Assembly: GCF_900114875.1 (NCBI RefSeq)
Contig: NZ_FPKW01000022.1
Location: 1 to 61,917, forward strand
DNA from: Chryseobacterium limigenitum
GTDB taxonomy: Bacteria > Bacteroidota > Bacteroidia > Flavobacteriales > Weeksellaceae
Length of the DNA: 61,917 bases
Direction of reading: 5' to 3'
Shown here: one piece after another, positions 52,843 to 61,533 of the stretch
Layout: each line of letters begins with the position of its first letter
How positions within the stretch are numbered: the stretch's first letter is position 1
Notes under the pieces: generated by a model
What the model was told of the DNA's origin: nothing
The model's database searches: none
The model's input: the letters and a program-made list of their open reading frames with translations, nothing else
Made by a program: the position numbers and the translations under genes

Positions 52843-53381
52843 ATTTTTAAAATGTTTAATAATAATCCCATTCCCTCTTGAGCCAGCATCAATAAAAATA
52901 AAAGGACGAGGATTAGGAATATTTGTAAGACTATTTTTTTTCTCTGAAAATTGAAGTTTATTGATGAACTTTTAATCATTGCAATCAGTTTTTCTTTATT
53001 CATAAAAAAGACTACAATGATAAGAATTTGATAGGTTACAGCATTTGCCATGGCTCCTCTGTGAACGTCATAAAAATAGTCTTGTAAAATGATATTGATC
53101 AAAATACTTGATAATAACAATCCTCCAATAATTCTAGTTTTTGGAATCAAGAATAGTAACGAGCCGAGTATTTCAAATAATCCTAAGATGATCGCATATG
53201 TTTTTGAATAAGAATAAAATGCCCACATTATATCCATTCCCTGATAAGAAAAAAGAGGTCTTGAATATTCCGAAATTTCTCCAAATTGTGTAAATTTTGC
53301 GGCTCCATAAGTAATCATATACAGCGCTACAAAAATAACCAAAGACCATTGTAAAATATTGAAAAAGTCCTTTTTAGTCAT
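52839..53381 (-). CDS. DoxX-like membrane protein inside the trp operon
   Basis: A 180-residue protein with about five hydrophobic helices, including IFVALYMITYGAAKFTQFG and ILGLFEILGSLLFLIPKTRIIGGLLLSS, with the shape of the DoxX or MauE family. There is no catalytic motif. It overlaps trpB by 8 bp at the start and trpA by 4 bp at the end, so it is fixed in the operon. Trp enzymes are cytoplasmic, so its role is unclear; I cannot assign a function. Confidence 0.8.
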   Translation of the reverse strand: MTKKDFFNILQWSLVIFVALYMITYGAAKFTQFGEISEYSRPLFSYQGMDIMWAFYSYSKTYAIILGLFEILGSLLFLIPKTRIIGGLLLSSILINIILQDYFYDVHRGAMANAVTYQILIIVVFFMNKEKLIAMIKSSSINFNFQRKKIVLQIFLILVLLFLLMLAQEGMGLLLNILKI

Positions 53382-54561
53382 TATTTAAATTCTTCAAATA
53401 GGTCTCCATATCCTTGTCACCACGACCGCTCAGGCAGATCACAACTACATCATTTTCATTGAATTTCTTCTTGTCTAAAACCGCCAAAGCATGGGCGCTT
53501 TCCAAAGCTGGAATGATGCCTTCTAATTTTGTCAGTTCAAAAGCACATTTTAAGGCTTCATCATCATTAATACTAAAGAATTCAGCACGGTTTTCTTTGA
53601 ATAAATGCGCATGAAAAGGCCCGATTCCCGGGTAATCTAATCCTGCAGAAATAGAGTGGGGCTCGATGACCTGTCCGTCCTCCGTTTGCATTACCAAACT
53701 TTTGCTACCATGTAAAACGCCTAAAGTTCCCAGAAAAGTTGTCGCTGCCGACTTTCCTGAATTGACTCCTAAACCTCCGGCTTCTGCGGCGATAATTTTT
53801 ACATTTTCTTCATTCACAAAATGGTAAAAAGTTCCTGCTGCATTGCTTCCGCCGCCAACACAGGCAATTACGTAATCGGGATTTTGCCTTCCGATTTGTT
53901 CGTTAAGCTGTTCTCTGATTTCTTTTGAAATAATACTTTGAAATCTCGCTACCAAGTCCGGAAAAGGATGTGGCCCGACCACACTTCCGATCACGTAATG
54001 AGTGGTTACGGAATTATTGATCCAGTCTCTTAAAGCTTCATTTACAGCGTCTTTTAATGTTTTTGAACCTGAAGTTGCGGGAATGACTTCTGCCCCCAAC
54101 ATTTTCATTCTGGCAACATTAGGAGCCTGTCTTTGAATGTCGATTTCACCCATGTAAACGATACATTCCAAGCCTAATAAAGCGCAGGCTGTAGCGGTGG
54201 CAACGCCATGTTGACCGGCGCCGGTTTCCGCAATAATTCTATTTTTTCCGAGACATTTTGCCAGTAAAACCTGCCCTAAAGCATTGTTGATTTTATGCGC
54301 TCCGGTATGATTAAGATCTTCTCTTTTCAGGTAGATCTTGGTATTGTATTTCTGACTTAAATTCTTAGCAAAATAAAGTGGAGTAGCACGTCCTACATAG
54401 TTTTTCAAAAGATCCTGATATTCAGTCTGAAAATCTTCTGATTCTATGATTTCAAGGTAGTTTTTTTGTAATTCTTCTACATTTGGGTAGAGCATTTCTG
54501 GGATGAAAGCACCTCCAAATTCTCCATAATATCCGTTTTCATCGGGGTTTTTATAATTCAT
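53374..54561 (-). CDS. trpB: Tryptophan synthase beta chain
   Basis: A 395-residue PLP enzyme joining indole and serine. The PLP lysine is in HTGAHKINNALGQ (about 85-97), EAGAGQHGVATATACALLG's core ETGAGQHGVATA has the catalytic Glu, and GGGSNAAGTFYHF binds the PLP phosphate. TrpB1 type. Its start overlaps the previous unknown gene by 11 bp. Confidence 0.97.
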   Translation of the reverse strand: MNYKNPDENGYYGEFGGAFIPEMLYPNVEELQKNYLEIIESEDFQTEYQDLLKNYVGRATPLYFAKNLSQKYNTKIYLKREDLNHTGAHKINNALGQVLLAKCLGKNRIIAETGAGQHGVATATACALLGLECIVYMGEIDIQRQAPNVARMKMLGAEVIPATSGSKTLKDAVNEALRDWINNSVTTHYVIGSVVGPHPFPDLVARFQSIISKEIREQLNEQIGRQNPDYVIACVGGGSNAAGTFYHFVNEENVKIIAAEAGGLGVNSGKSAATTFLGTLGVLHGSKSLVMQTEDGQVIEPHSISAGLDYPGIGPFHAHLFKENRAEFFSINDDEALKCAFELTKLEGIIPALESAHALAVLDKKKFNENDVVVICLSGRGDKDMETYLKNLNND

Positions 54562-55069
54562 TTTGTAAATTATTTATAAATGACAAATTATATTCAAATT
54601 GTTGTTTGGTTATCAGTTTTTTATGATGTAATAAATTGATTTTACCGAGTAAATCAATTAAAGTGGTCGTGTCCAATTTTGAGTTGTACATCGTAATCGC
54701 AATCTCCAGATTATCAATTAAAAAATAGGAATCAAAGTTTTCATACAGTAAAAAGATCTTAGCATAAATATTTCCAAAATCGTAGGTAACATTCGATTTT
54801 ACTCTATTATCTAAAAACTTATCGGAAATAATAACAAGATAATAACTGTTCCATAAATTGATTGTATCAAAAAAATGCTGTGTATCTTTTTCGTCATAAT
54901 GCTTAATGATATTGATAAAATCAGTTAATAAACCATCGAGTTCCCAATGCTCGAAATTATTATCATTTTTAGACACAAAATTATACAAAGTCTGAACTCT
55001 TTCGTTTTCAAACTTTGGCGGAAATAATCTTTTGTAGAAATTTTTTCTTATTAAATTGATGTTTATCAT
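54551..55069 (-). CDS. Unknown protein between trpF and trpB
   Basis: A 172-residue soluble, mostly helical protein, AT-biased and rich in Asn, Asp and Leu, without signal peptide or membrane helices. I do not recognise a family. It begins 8 bp after trpF and overlaps trpB by 11 bp, so it is translated within the operon. Segments such as HWELDGLLTDFINIIKHYDEK are compatible with a helical repeat fold. It could be a local accessory gene rather than a trp enzyme, since all seven trp functions are already encoded. Confidence 0.8.
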   Translation of the reverse strand: MININLIRKNFYKRLFPPKFENERVQTLYNFVSKNDNNFEHWELDGLLTDFINIIKHYDEKDTQHFFDTINLWNSYYLVIISDKFLDNRVKSNVTYDFGNIYAKIFLLYENFDSYFLIDNLEIAITMYNSKLDTTTLIDLLGKINLLHHKKLITKQQFEYNLSFINNLQNEL

Positions 55070-55077
55070 CCCGTTTT

Positions 55078-55725
55078 TTACATTTTAGCTTTAAAGAAGC
55101 TTATTTTATCTAAATCTTTATTCCCTGCGTTCAATTCAAACTTTGAATTAATATCTAATGCAAAAGGCTTTTGATTTAAAATTTTAATATTATCTATATT
55201 TTCTTCTGAAATTCCGCCGCTTAAAAAATAGGGAAGCGGAATTTCAAATTCATTTAATAGAGTCCAATCGAACTGTTTTCCTGTTCCTCCGAAAGCTTTT
55301 GAATCGGTATCAAAAAGTAAATAGTTGCTGGTTTTCAGTTGTCGGGTGATGGTTTCCTGAATGCTACTTGCGCCTTCCGGTTTCTCACTTCCAATCCTTA
55401 TAACTTTTATAATTCCAATTTCAGGATTCAGTTTTTCTTTTAATTCTGAAATAAAATTTTCGCTTTCGTCGCCGTGAAGTTGTATAAAATTCAGATTTGC
55501 TTTTTCGGCCGTTTCTAGTATTTTGTTTAGATCTTCATTCACAAAAACTCCAACTTTCCCTTGATGGTTAACTTTTGAAATATCTTCTAAACTTAAATGA
55601 TTCAAAACATATCTTGGTGACTTTTCATAGAAAATAAAACCAATAAAAGCCGTATTCATGGAAATTAATTCCTGAATCTGATCCAATTTCGTTAATCCAC
55701 AGACTTTAAGTTTTGGTTTCATCAT
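55078..55725 (-). CDS. trpF: Phosphoribosylanthranilate isomerase
   Basis: A 215-residue TIM barrel for the third step in tryptophan synthesis. Catalytic Cys in KVCGLTKLDQI (about 8) and Asp in LLFDTDSKAFGGTGKQFDW (about 135); YFLSGGISEENI binds phosphate. 12 bp after trpC. TrpC and TrpF are separate proteins, not the fusion found in enterobacteria. Confidence 0.95.
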   Translation of the reverse strand: MMKPKLKVCGLTKLDQIQELISMNTAFIGFIFYEKSPRYVLNHLSLEDISKVNHQGKVGVFVNEDLNKILETAEKANLNFIQLHGDESENFISELKEKLNPEIGIIKVIRIGSEKPEGASSIQETITRQLKTSNYLLFDTDSKAFGGTGKQFDWTLLNEFEIPLPYFLSGGISEENIDNIKILNQKPFALDINSKFELNAGNKDLDKISFFKAKM

Positions 55726-55737
55726 TATATATTCAAA

Positions 55738-56520
55738 TTATTTTGTAACCACATTAATAAATTCTTCAAACGTATTTGCAGGGTTTTTATTTTTCATAAA
55801 ATATTCGCCCATTAAAAATCCGTCAAACCCTTTTTCTTTTAAATAATTGAAATCTTCAATATTATAAATTCCGCTTTCTGCGATCGATAAAACGTCTTTT
55901 GGAAGCAGATTTTTCAAGTTCACAGAATGCTGTAAATCAACTTTAAAATCTTTTAAATTCCTGTTATTAATTCCAACCAGATCGATTTTTGGATTGAAAT
56001 GATTAAGCTCTTCTTCGGTATGAATTTCCAATAAAACTTCTAACCCTAACTCATGAGATAATTCCGTAAACTCCTGAACCTGATTAGCTGAAAGACAAGA
56101 CGCAATTAATAAAATTACATCAGCTCCCAGACTTTTTGCTTCATAAAACTGATATTCATCTACCATAAAATCTTTTCGTAAAATTGGAATATTGATATGA
56201 TTTCTTACACTTAAAATATCTTCAAAACTTCCTCCGAAAAAATCTCTATCCGTCAAAATAGAAATTCCGCTCGCATCGAATTTTTCATACGCTGAAACAA
56301 CTTCTAAAGGGGAAACCTGATCGTTAATAATTCCTTTTGACGGAGATTGTCTTTTGAACTCGGCAATAATTCCGGTTTTACTTTTTACAGATTCTTGTAA
56401 TGAAAAAGTTTTTCTTCCAAAAAACTCGGAATTTTTCAATTTTTGAATAGAAATTTTTGATTTCGAAGCTGTAATTTCTCCCTTTTTTCTTTCTATGATT
56501 TTGTCTAATATTGTCATCAT
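55738..56520 (-). CDS. trpC: Indole-3-glycerol phosphate synthase
   Basis: A 260-residue TIM barrel closing the indole ring. Conserved segments: IIAEFKRQSPSKGII (about 51), LRKDFMVDEYQ (about 117), GINNRNL (about 185) and AESGI. Start ATG ATG at 56520/56517; either fits. 19 bp after trpD. Confidence 0.96.
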   Translation of the reverse strand: MMTILDKIIERKKGEITASKSKISIQKLKNSEFFGRKTFSLQESVKSKTGIIAEFKRQSPSKGIINDQVSPLEVVSAYEKFDASGISILTDRDFFGGSFEDILSVRNHINIPILRKDFMVDEYQFYEAKSLGADVILLIASCLSANQVQEFTELSHELGLEVLLEIHTEEELNHFNPKIDLVGINNRNLKDFKVDLQHSVNLKNLLPKDVLSIAESGIYNIEDFNYLKEKGFDGFLMGEYFMKNKNPANTFEEFINVVTK

Positions 56521-56539
56521 TCTACATTTTAAAAGGTGA

Positions 56540-57526
56540 TTATTGTAGTAATAATTCCAAGCTTTTCAATGCTTTTCCGCTTTCTAAACTTTCCTGAGCC
56601 AACAAAAGACAGTCGTCATAACTTCCGAATTTATTGGTATGATGCAAAGCAACTGCAGCATTAGCTAAAACCACGGAATTTTGCTGTTTTGTTCCTCTTC
56701 CTTCCAAAATATCTCTAAAAATTCTCGCAGATTCCTGCGTTGTTTCGCCAGCTTTTATACTTTCCTGAGAAATGGAATCAAAACCTAGATCTTCCGTTGA
56801 ATAGATTTCTTCTCCTTTTTTTGTTATAATTTTGGTGTCGTGAGTCAAGCTTATTTCATCATATCCGTCTAAACTGTGAACCAAAATGAAATCTCGCTCA
56901 TCTTTTTGCAATAGATATTGATAAATTCGGGCAATTTCAAGATTGTAAACTCCGATCATTGAAAATTGTGGCTTCGCAGGATTTACCAACGGGCCTAACA
57001 AATTGAAAAATGTTCTTAACCCTAAAGATCTTCTCAATGCTCCAACAGATTGAAGAGCAGGATGAAAATAGGGCGCATGCAAAAAGCAGATATTGGCTCT
57101 TTCAAGATCTCTATTCAGCATTTCAGAGTCATTTTTAAAAATATAACCCAATTCTTCCATAACATTGGAAGACCCGGTGATGGTAGACGCTCCGTAATTT
57201 CCATGTTTGGTAACTTTCTGACCTGCTCCGGCTATCACAAAACTTGCTAAAGTTGAAATGTTGATGGTGTTTTTACCATCACCTCCGGTTCCGACGATAT
57301 CTATTGCGTCATCGGCATCCAGATTTACGGTAGCGGCCATTTGTAACAAAGCTTCTCTGAAACCTTCCAATTCCTTCAACGTAATATTTCTCATCAGAAA
57401 AACACTGATAAAAGCAGTTACTTCAATCACATTGAATTTATTTTGAGCGATCTCAATCATAATTGCCTTAGCTTCAGATTTTGATAAGGTGTGATGATTG
57501 AACAGGTATTCCAGGATTTCTTTCAT
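56540..57526 (-). CDS. trpD: Anthranilate phosphoribosyltransferase
   Basis: A 328-residue enzyme adding phosphoribose to anthranilate. GTGGDGKNTINIST binds PRPP, and KHGNYGASTITGSSNVMEELGY's core KHGNYGAS is typical. A TTG at 57568, overlapping the trpG stop, would add 14 residues; ATG at 57526 (MKEILEYLFNHH) matches the family better. The TTG alternative would give direct coupling to trpG. Confidence 0.94.
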   Translation of the reverse strand: MKEILEYLFNHHTLSKSEAKAIMIEIAQNKFNVIEVTAFISVFLMRNITLKELEGFREALLQMAATVNLDADDAIDIVGTGGDGKNTINISTLASFVIAGAGQKVTKHGNYGASTITGSSNVMEELGYIFKNDSEMLNRDLERANICFLHAPYFHPALQSVGALRRSLGLRTFFNLLGPLVNPAKPQFSMIGVYNLEIARIYQYLLQKDERDFILVHSLDGYDEISLTHDTKIITKKGEEIYSTEDLGFDSISQESIKAGETTQESARIFRDILEGRGTKQQNSVVLANAAVALHHTNKFGSYDDCLLLAQESLESGKALKSLELLLQ

Positions 57527-57564
57527 TTGTGGGATTTTTATGGTTGAAGGAATTTCTATTGTTT

Positions 57565-58158
57565 TCAATTTAAAAGGAAATTTTTAATGATTGCTTCTCC
57601 GTCTGGAGTTAAAATACTTTCGGGATGGAACTGAACACCGTGTACATCATATGTTTTATGTTGTAATGCCATGATCATTCCGTCTTTGTCTACTGCGGTA
57701 ATTTCCAGTTCTTGTGGAAAATTTTTAGGATCTACAGCCCAACTGTGATATCTTCCGACTGCTAAACCGCTTGATATATTTCTGAAAAGTTTCGTGTCAT
57801 TTTTCACTAATTCTGCCGAAGTTGCCACACCGTGAAAGATTTCGGAAAGATTAATTAAACTTCCGCCAAAAGCCTCTGCAATTGCCTGTTGACCAAGGCA
57901 AACTCCCAAAATACTTTTTGTAGGAGCATATTCTTTAATGACATCTAATAAAATACCTGCCTCTTCGGGAATTCCTGGTCCGGGCGACAGAATTATCTTA
58001 TCATATTTATTGATCTCTTCCAAAGAAATTTGATCATTTCTTACCACATCAACTTTTTGATCTAAAACTCTTTCGATGATCTGAACGAGGTTATAAGTAA
58101 AGCTGTCGTAATTGTCGAAAACTAAAATTTTAGTTTGTTGTTCTTTATTGTTATCCAT
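57565..58158 (-). CDS. trpG: Anthranilate synthase component II (glutamine amidotransferase)
   Basis: A 197-residue class I amidotransferase giving ammonia to TrpE. Nucleophile Cys in GVCLGQQAIAEAFGG, and His/Glu in GVQFHPESILTPDG. It could also serve folate synthesis (PabA), but lies right after trpE (42 bp). Confidence 0.95.
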   Translation of the reverse strand: MDNNKEQQTKILVFDNYDSFTYNLVQIIERVLDQKVDVVRNDQISLEEINKYDKIILSPGPGIPEEAGILLDVIKEYAPTKSILGVCLGQQAIAEAFGGSLINLSEIFHGVATSAELVKNDTKLFRNISSGLAVGRYHSWAVDPKNFPQELEITAVDKDGMIMALQHKTYDVHGVQFHPESILTPDGEAIIKNFLLN

Positions 58159-58200
58159 TTTTGTTGCTTGTTTTTGGTTTGCAGTTGTTTTTGTCGGTAA

Positions 58201-59628
58201 TTAGAAACTGTTAACTAATTTTTCTGCTTTTTCAACTGCTTTTTTCAGGGCATTCAGTTTATTGTTTACTTCTTCCAACTCACTTTCGGGATTCGATTTT
58301 GCAACCAATCCGGCTCCGGCCTGATAATATAAAGTATTGTTTTTGCTTAAAAAGGTTCTGATCATAATGGCTTGATTACAGTCGCCATTCAGCCCGATCA
58401 TTCCGATGCAGCCACCGTAATATCCGCGGGAATCTTTTTCATATTTATTGATTAATTGAAGTGCTTTGTGTTTTGGGGCACCGCTTAAAGTTCCTTGTGG
58501 GAAAGTGGTAGCAACCATTTCGAATGGATTTGTATTTTCAGGCAAATCGGCGGTAACTTCGCTTACCATATGGATAACATGTGAGAATAGCTGGATTTCC
58601 TTTAACTTGGTAACCGTTACGTTTTTTCCTAGTTTTCCCAGATCATTTCTAGCTAAATCTACCAACATTGTGTGTTCTGCATTTTCTTTAGCGTCGGCTT
58701 TTAATTCTTCAATGGATTGAAGATCAGTTTCAAAATGCCCGGTTCTTTTGAATGTCCCTGCAATGGGGTGAATAATTGCTTTATTGTTTTTAATAATTAA
58801 CTGACTTTCAGGGCTTGATCCAAATAATTTGTAATTTCCGTAGTCAAAAAAGAACAAATATGGGGACGGATTAATATTCCTCAAAGCACGGTAAACATTG
58901 AATTCATCTCCCTGAAATTTCTGTTCGAATCTTCTGCTTAAAACCAATTGGAAAACATCTCCTCTCATGCAATGTTTCTGAGCCGTTTTTACCAATTCTA
59001 TGTACTCTTTATTGGTAATATTGGAGGTTTCCTTTCCATTTTTTTTGAAAGGATAAACGACAGAATTTTGATTTTTAATGATGCTTTCCAATAAATAAAG
59101 CTCGGATTTTACACCTTCAATCTGATTTTCAATAATATACATTTCATCATTATAATGATTGATGGCAATAACGTATTGATACAGTCTGTAACGAAGAATC
59201 GGGATCTCAACTTCAGGACTTTGAGCTTTAAAATTTACATTTTCAAAAAACTGAACAGCTTCAAAACTTGTATATCCAAAAAGGCTTTGAGCGGTTTGTT
59301 CAACCGGGTCATTTGTTTTTTCGCATTCGAAAATTTTAGTAAAATCTTCGAAAACATCAGCAACTTTATGCTCTATAATAAATTGTTTGATGGGTTCCTG
59401 TTTTGGAAGCTTTATTTCAAATTCATTAAGGGTTTTTATTTCGATTCCTGCCACGGCATTGATGGCAATGAATGAAAAGTTATTGTCAATATTCTTAGAA
59501 TCAGAACTTTCCAAAAGAATTGTATCTCTGAACTTATCACGAAGCTGCAGATAAATATTCATCGGGGTTTTTAGATCTCCCAATGTTTTTTTAGAAACGG
59601 TTTTTATTTTTATTTTTTTATTAAACAT
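58201..59628 (-). CDS. trpE: Anthranilate synthase component I
   Basis: A 475-residue chorismate-using enzyme, first step of the tryptophan pathway. The frame extends to 59676, but that part overlaps the attenuator terminator; ATG at 59628 (MFNKKIKIKTVSK) is chosen. Conserved C-terminal motifs are GDVFQLVLSRRFEQ (about 235), PIAGTFKRTG, NPFEMVATTFPQGTLSGAPK and GGCIGMIGLNGD. The N-terminal feedback motif LLESSDS (about 38) suggests inhibition by tryptophan. Transcription is controlled by the upstream leader. Confidence 0.95.
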   Translation of the reverse strand: MFNKKIKIKTVSKKTLGDLKTPMNIYLQLRDKFRDTILLESSDSKNIDNNFSFIAINAVAGIEIKTLNEFEIKLPKQEPIKQFIIEHKVADVFEDFTKIFECEKTNDPVEQTAQSLFGYTSFEAVQFFENVNFKAQSPEVEIPILRYRLYQYVIAINHYNDEMYIIENQIEGVKSELYLLESIIKNQNSVVYPFKKNGKETSNITNKEYIELVKTAQKHCMRGDVFQLVLSRRFEQKFQGDEFNVYRALRNINPSPYLFFFDYGNYKLFGSSPESQLIIKNNKAIIHPIAGTFKRTGHFETDLQSIEELKADAKENAEHTMLVDLARNDLGKLGKNVTVTKLKEIQLFSHVIHMVSEVTADLPENTNPFEMVATTFPQGTLSGAPKHKALQLINKYEKDSRGYYGGCIGMIGLNGDCNQAIMIRTFLSKNNTLYYQAGAGLVAKSNPESELEEVNNKLNALKKAVEKAEKLVNSF

Positions 59629-59661
59629 TTGCAGTTTTATTTTTTTGAATTGTTTGTAAAT

Positions 59662-59695
59662 AAAAAAAGACTTCAACGAAAATCGTCAAAGTCTT
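59662..59695 (-). terminator. trp attenuator terminator hairpin
   Basis: On the minus strand AAGACTTTGACG-ATTTT-CGTTGAAGTCTT forms a 12-bp stem (two G-U pairs), followed by seven T, between the leader peptide and trpE. The upstream CGTCGGGTCT (59750-59759) can pair with the 5' arm over 10 bp with one bulge, which would form an antiterminator. Confidence 0.85.
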
Positions 59696-59727
59696 ATATA
59701 TTGTAGTATATTATTCCGGCTGTTGAT

Positions 59728-59805
59728 TTAGCAACATGATAATAACTTCAGACCCGACGAAGAGTTTGAAAGCCACCACCAATTGTTATTGCTCATATTA
59801 AACAT
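59728..59805 (-). CDS. trpL: trp operon leader peptide with Trp-Trp-Trp
   Basis: A 25-codon ORF, too short for the usual caller, reading MFNMSNNNWWWLSNSSSG then LKLLSCC and stop TAA. Codons 9-11 are TGG TGG TGG (59773-59781). It ends 33 bp before the terminator hairpin and 99 bp before trpE. Tandem Trp codons in a leader ORF before a terminator is the classical pattern of ribosome-mediated attenuation. Translation could also begin at the second ATG (59796). TACATTTG (minus strand, 59810-59817) just upstream is a promoter-like box; if used, the transcript would start almost at the first ATG, favouring the second ATG. Confidence 0.88.
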   Translation of the reverse strand: MFNMSNNNWWWLSNSSSGLKLLSCC

Positions 59806-59817
59806 ATGACAAATGTA

Positions 59818-59989
59818 AATATTTTTTTTAATATAGAAATCAAAAAATGAGAAAATAAAAAAACTTAAAATATTATTTGTGATTAATTGACTTCGCAAAA
59901 AGCTCTCGAAAAAAAATATCTATTAAACTGGGTGTTTGTCATGAGCTTGAAAGCTTATTTTTTATATTTTTGCTCTAAATTAGAAAACA
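59818..59989. other. Divergent regulatory gap trp operon / lipoprotein
   Basis: AT-rich. On the plus strand TATTTTTG (59965-59972) is a -7 box 18 bp before the lipoprotein ATG. On the minus strand a TTTG (59841-59844) lies 23 bp upstream of the trp TACATTTG box, a little longer than optimal. No other feature seen. Confidence 0.5.
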
Positions 59990-60211
59990 ATGAAAAAAGT
60001 ATTAGCAATTGCATTTATCGGAAGTTTATTCGTCGTAAACTGTTCTAAAAAAACTGACCATTCTTTACAAGACAGCAACACAATGCTTGAAGAGCCAGAA
60101 GCAAAAGTTGTAGTAGATTCTACCGCTAAACCTGCTGCTGTTCCCGCTGTAACTCCAACAGCAACACCTGCTCCTGAAGCTGCTAAAAAAGATTCTACAG
60201 CGAAAAAATAA
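59990..60211 (+). CDS. Small Pro/Ala/Thr-rich lipoprotein
   Basis: A 73-residue lipoprotein: lipobox VVNC (Cys18), then a polar stretch and a low-complexity tail with Pro-Ala-Thr (AAVPAVTPTATPAPEAAKK). No fold is expected; it resembles a periplasmic spacer or a cell-wall contact peptide. Its TAA overlaps the ATG of the cytochrome gene (TAATG), so both are coupled. Confidence 0.75.
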   Translation: MKKVLAIAFIGSLFVVNCSKKTDHSLQDSNTMLEEPEAKVVVDSTAKPAAVPAVTPTATPAPEAAKKDSTAKK

Positions 60212-60585
60212 TGAAAAAGCTATTTTTGGCAGGATGTGTAAGTTTACTTATACTTTCCTGTTCTAAAAAAGAAAATCCATCGGTTGACGCCACGTCTTCT
60301 GAAACAAATGCTGTTTCGGAACCCGCAAAAACTAATCTTTCCGGTGATCAGATCATCGAAACATTGGATTGTTCGGGGTGTCACTCGGTAAATGAGAGAA
60401 TGATAGGACCTTCTTACAAAGAAATTGCAGATAAATATTCTCAAAAAGATATTGAACTGTTGGCTTCCAAGATTATAGAAGGCGGAAGCGGAGTTTGGGG
60501 AGGTGTTCCAATGTCGCCCCATCCACAGGTGTCTAAAGAAGAGGCTAAAAAGATGGTAGAATATATTTTAAGTCAGAAAAAATAA
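60211..60585 (+). CDS. Cytochrome c lipoprotein, class I
   Basis: A 124-residue lipoprotein (lipobox LSC, Cys17) with one c-type heme site CSGCH (54-58) and a probable axial Met101 in GVPMSPHP. The order DCSGCHSVNERMIGPSYKEIADKY and the final helix AKKMVEYIL are typical for cytochrome c-551/552. It is a small electron carrier tethered to the membrane on the periplasmic side. Coupled with the preceding small lipoprotein; rlmF starts 2 bp after its stop. Confidence 0.93.
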   Translation: MKKLFLAGCVSLLILSCSKKENPSVDATSSETNAVSEPAKTNLSGDQIIETLDCSGCHSVNERMIGPSYKEIADKYSQKDIELLASKIIEGGSGVWGGVPMSPHPQVSKEEAKKMVEYILSQKK

Positions 60586-60587
60586 AT

Positions 60588-61514
60588 ATGACTACTGAAA
60601 AACTCAGTCTGCACGCAAGAAATCTGCATCGTGATCCTTATGATTTTGATAAGCTTATTTCCTGCGTGCCAGAGCTGAAACAGTACGTTTTTGTTAATGC
60701 TTATCAAACGGTAACCATTAATTTTAGTATTCCAAAGGCGGTTAAATTACTCAATAAAGCTTTACTATTACACTTTTATCAAGTTCAGAATTGGGATATT
60801 CCTGACTCTAATCTTTGTCCGCCAATTCCCGGAAGAGCAGATTATGTGCATTACATTGCCGATGTATTAGGCGAAGAAAAAAAAGAGATACCAACAGGAG
60901 TTTCTGTAAATGGTTTGGACATTGGAGCAGGTGCCAATCTTGTGTATCCTTTAATTGCCCACAGATCGTATGGCTGGAAAATGTTGGGAACAGATATTAA
61001 CAAAGATTCTTTGGAAAATGCTCAAAATATTTTAGATCATAATCCGGATTTATCGTCTGTTATTCAATTAAAACAGCAACAAAATTCTCATTTTATCTTT
61101 AAAAATATTCTTGATTTAAAAGATAAATTTACGTTTTCTATGTGCAATCCTCCTTTTCATGATTCTGAAGAATCGGCGATGAAAGGAAATGTCAGAAAAA
61201 CAAAAAATATTAGCAAATCGAAAAAGCAAAAACCTCTTCTCAATTTTGGAGGACAGCAATCCGAACTGTGGTGTGAGGGTGGTGAATTGGCTTTCATCTC
61301 AAAAATGATCAAGGAAAGTTCTCTCTATTCTTCACAAATCCTCTGGTTTACATGTTTGGTTTCTAAAAAAGATAATTTACATAAGTTGACAATGCTTTTA
61401 AAGAAGGTCAAAGCTGTAGATTTCAAAACCATTGATATGGCTCAGGGGCAAAAAGTAAGCAGAATACTTGCATGGACATTTATTCCTCAACAAAACAGAA
61501 AAGACTGGTTCTGA
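60588..61514 (+). CDS. rlmF: 23S rRNA (adenine1618-N6)-methyltransferase
   Basis: A 308-residue SAM methyltransferase that modifies A1618 of 23S rRNA. LHARNLHRDPYDFDKL (about 7), PPIPGRADYVHYIADVL (about 78), SAM motif GLDIGAGANLVYPLI (about 105), and the N6-adenine motif NPPFHDS (about 186) are all characteristic. It follows the cytochrome lipoprotein by 2 bp; the link is probably only transcriptional. Confidence 0.94.
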   Translation: MTTEKLSLHARNLHRDPYDFDKLISCVPELKQYVFVNAYQTVTINFSIPKAVKLLNKALLLHFYQVQNWDIPDSNLCPPIPGRADYVHYIADVLGEEKKEIPTGVSVNGLDIGAGANLVYPLIAHRSYGWKMLGTDINKDSLENAQNILDHNPDLSSVIQLKQQQNSHFIFKNILDLKDKFTFSMCNPPFHDSEESAMKGNVRKTKNISKSKKQKPLLNFGGQQSELWCEGGELAFISKMIKESSLYSSQILWFTCLVSKKDNLHKLTMLLKKVKAVDFKTIDMAQGQKVSRILAWTFIPQQNRKDWF

Positions 61515-61533
61515 TTAATTTTTATTAAATAAA

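Noticed and set aside
3980..53381. The two DoxX-like genes as one dispersed redox system
   Set aside because: They share only the general helix pattern; no common context or close sequence identity is visible.
59629..59676. 16-residue extension of TrpE
   Set aside because: Overlaps the end of the attenuator region, and ATG at 59628 gives the normal start.
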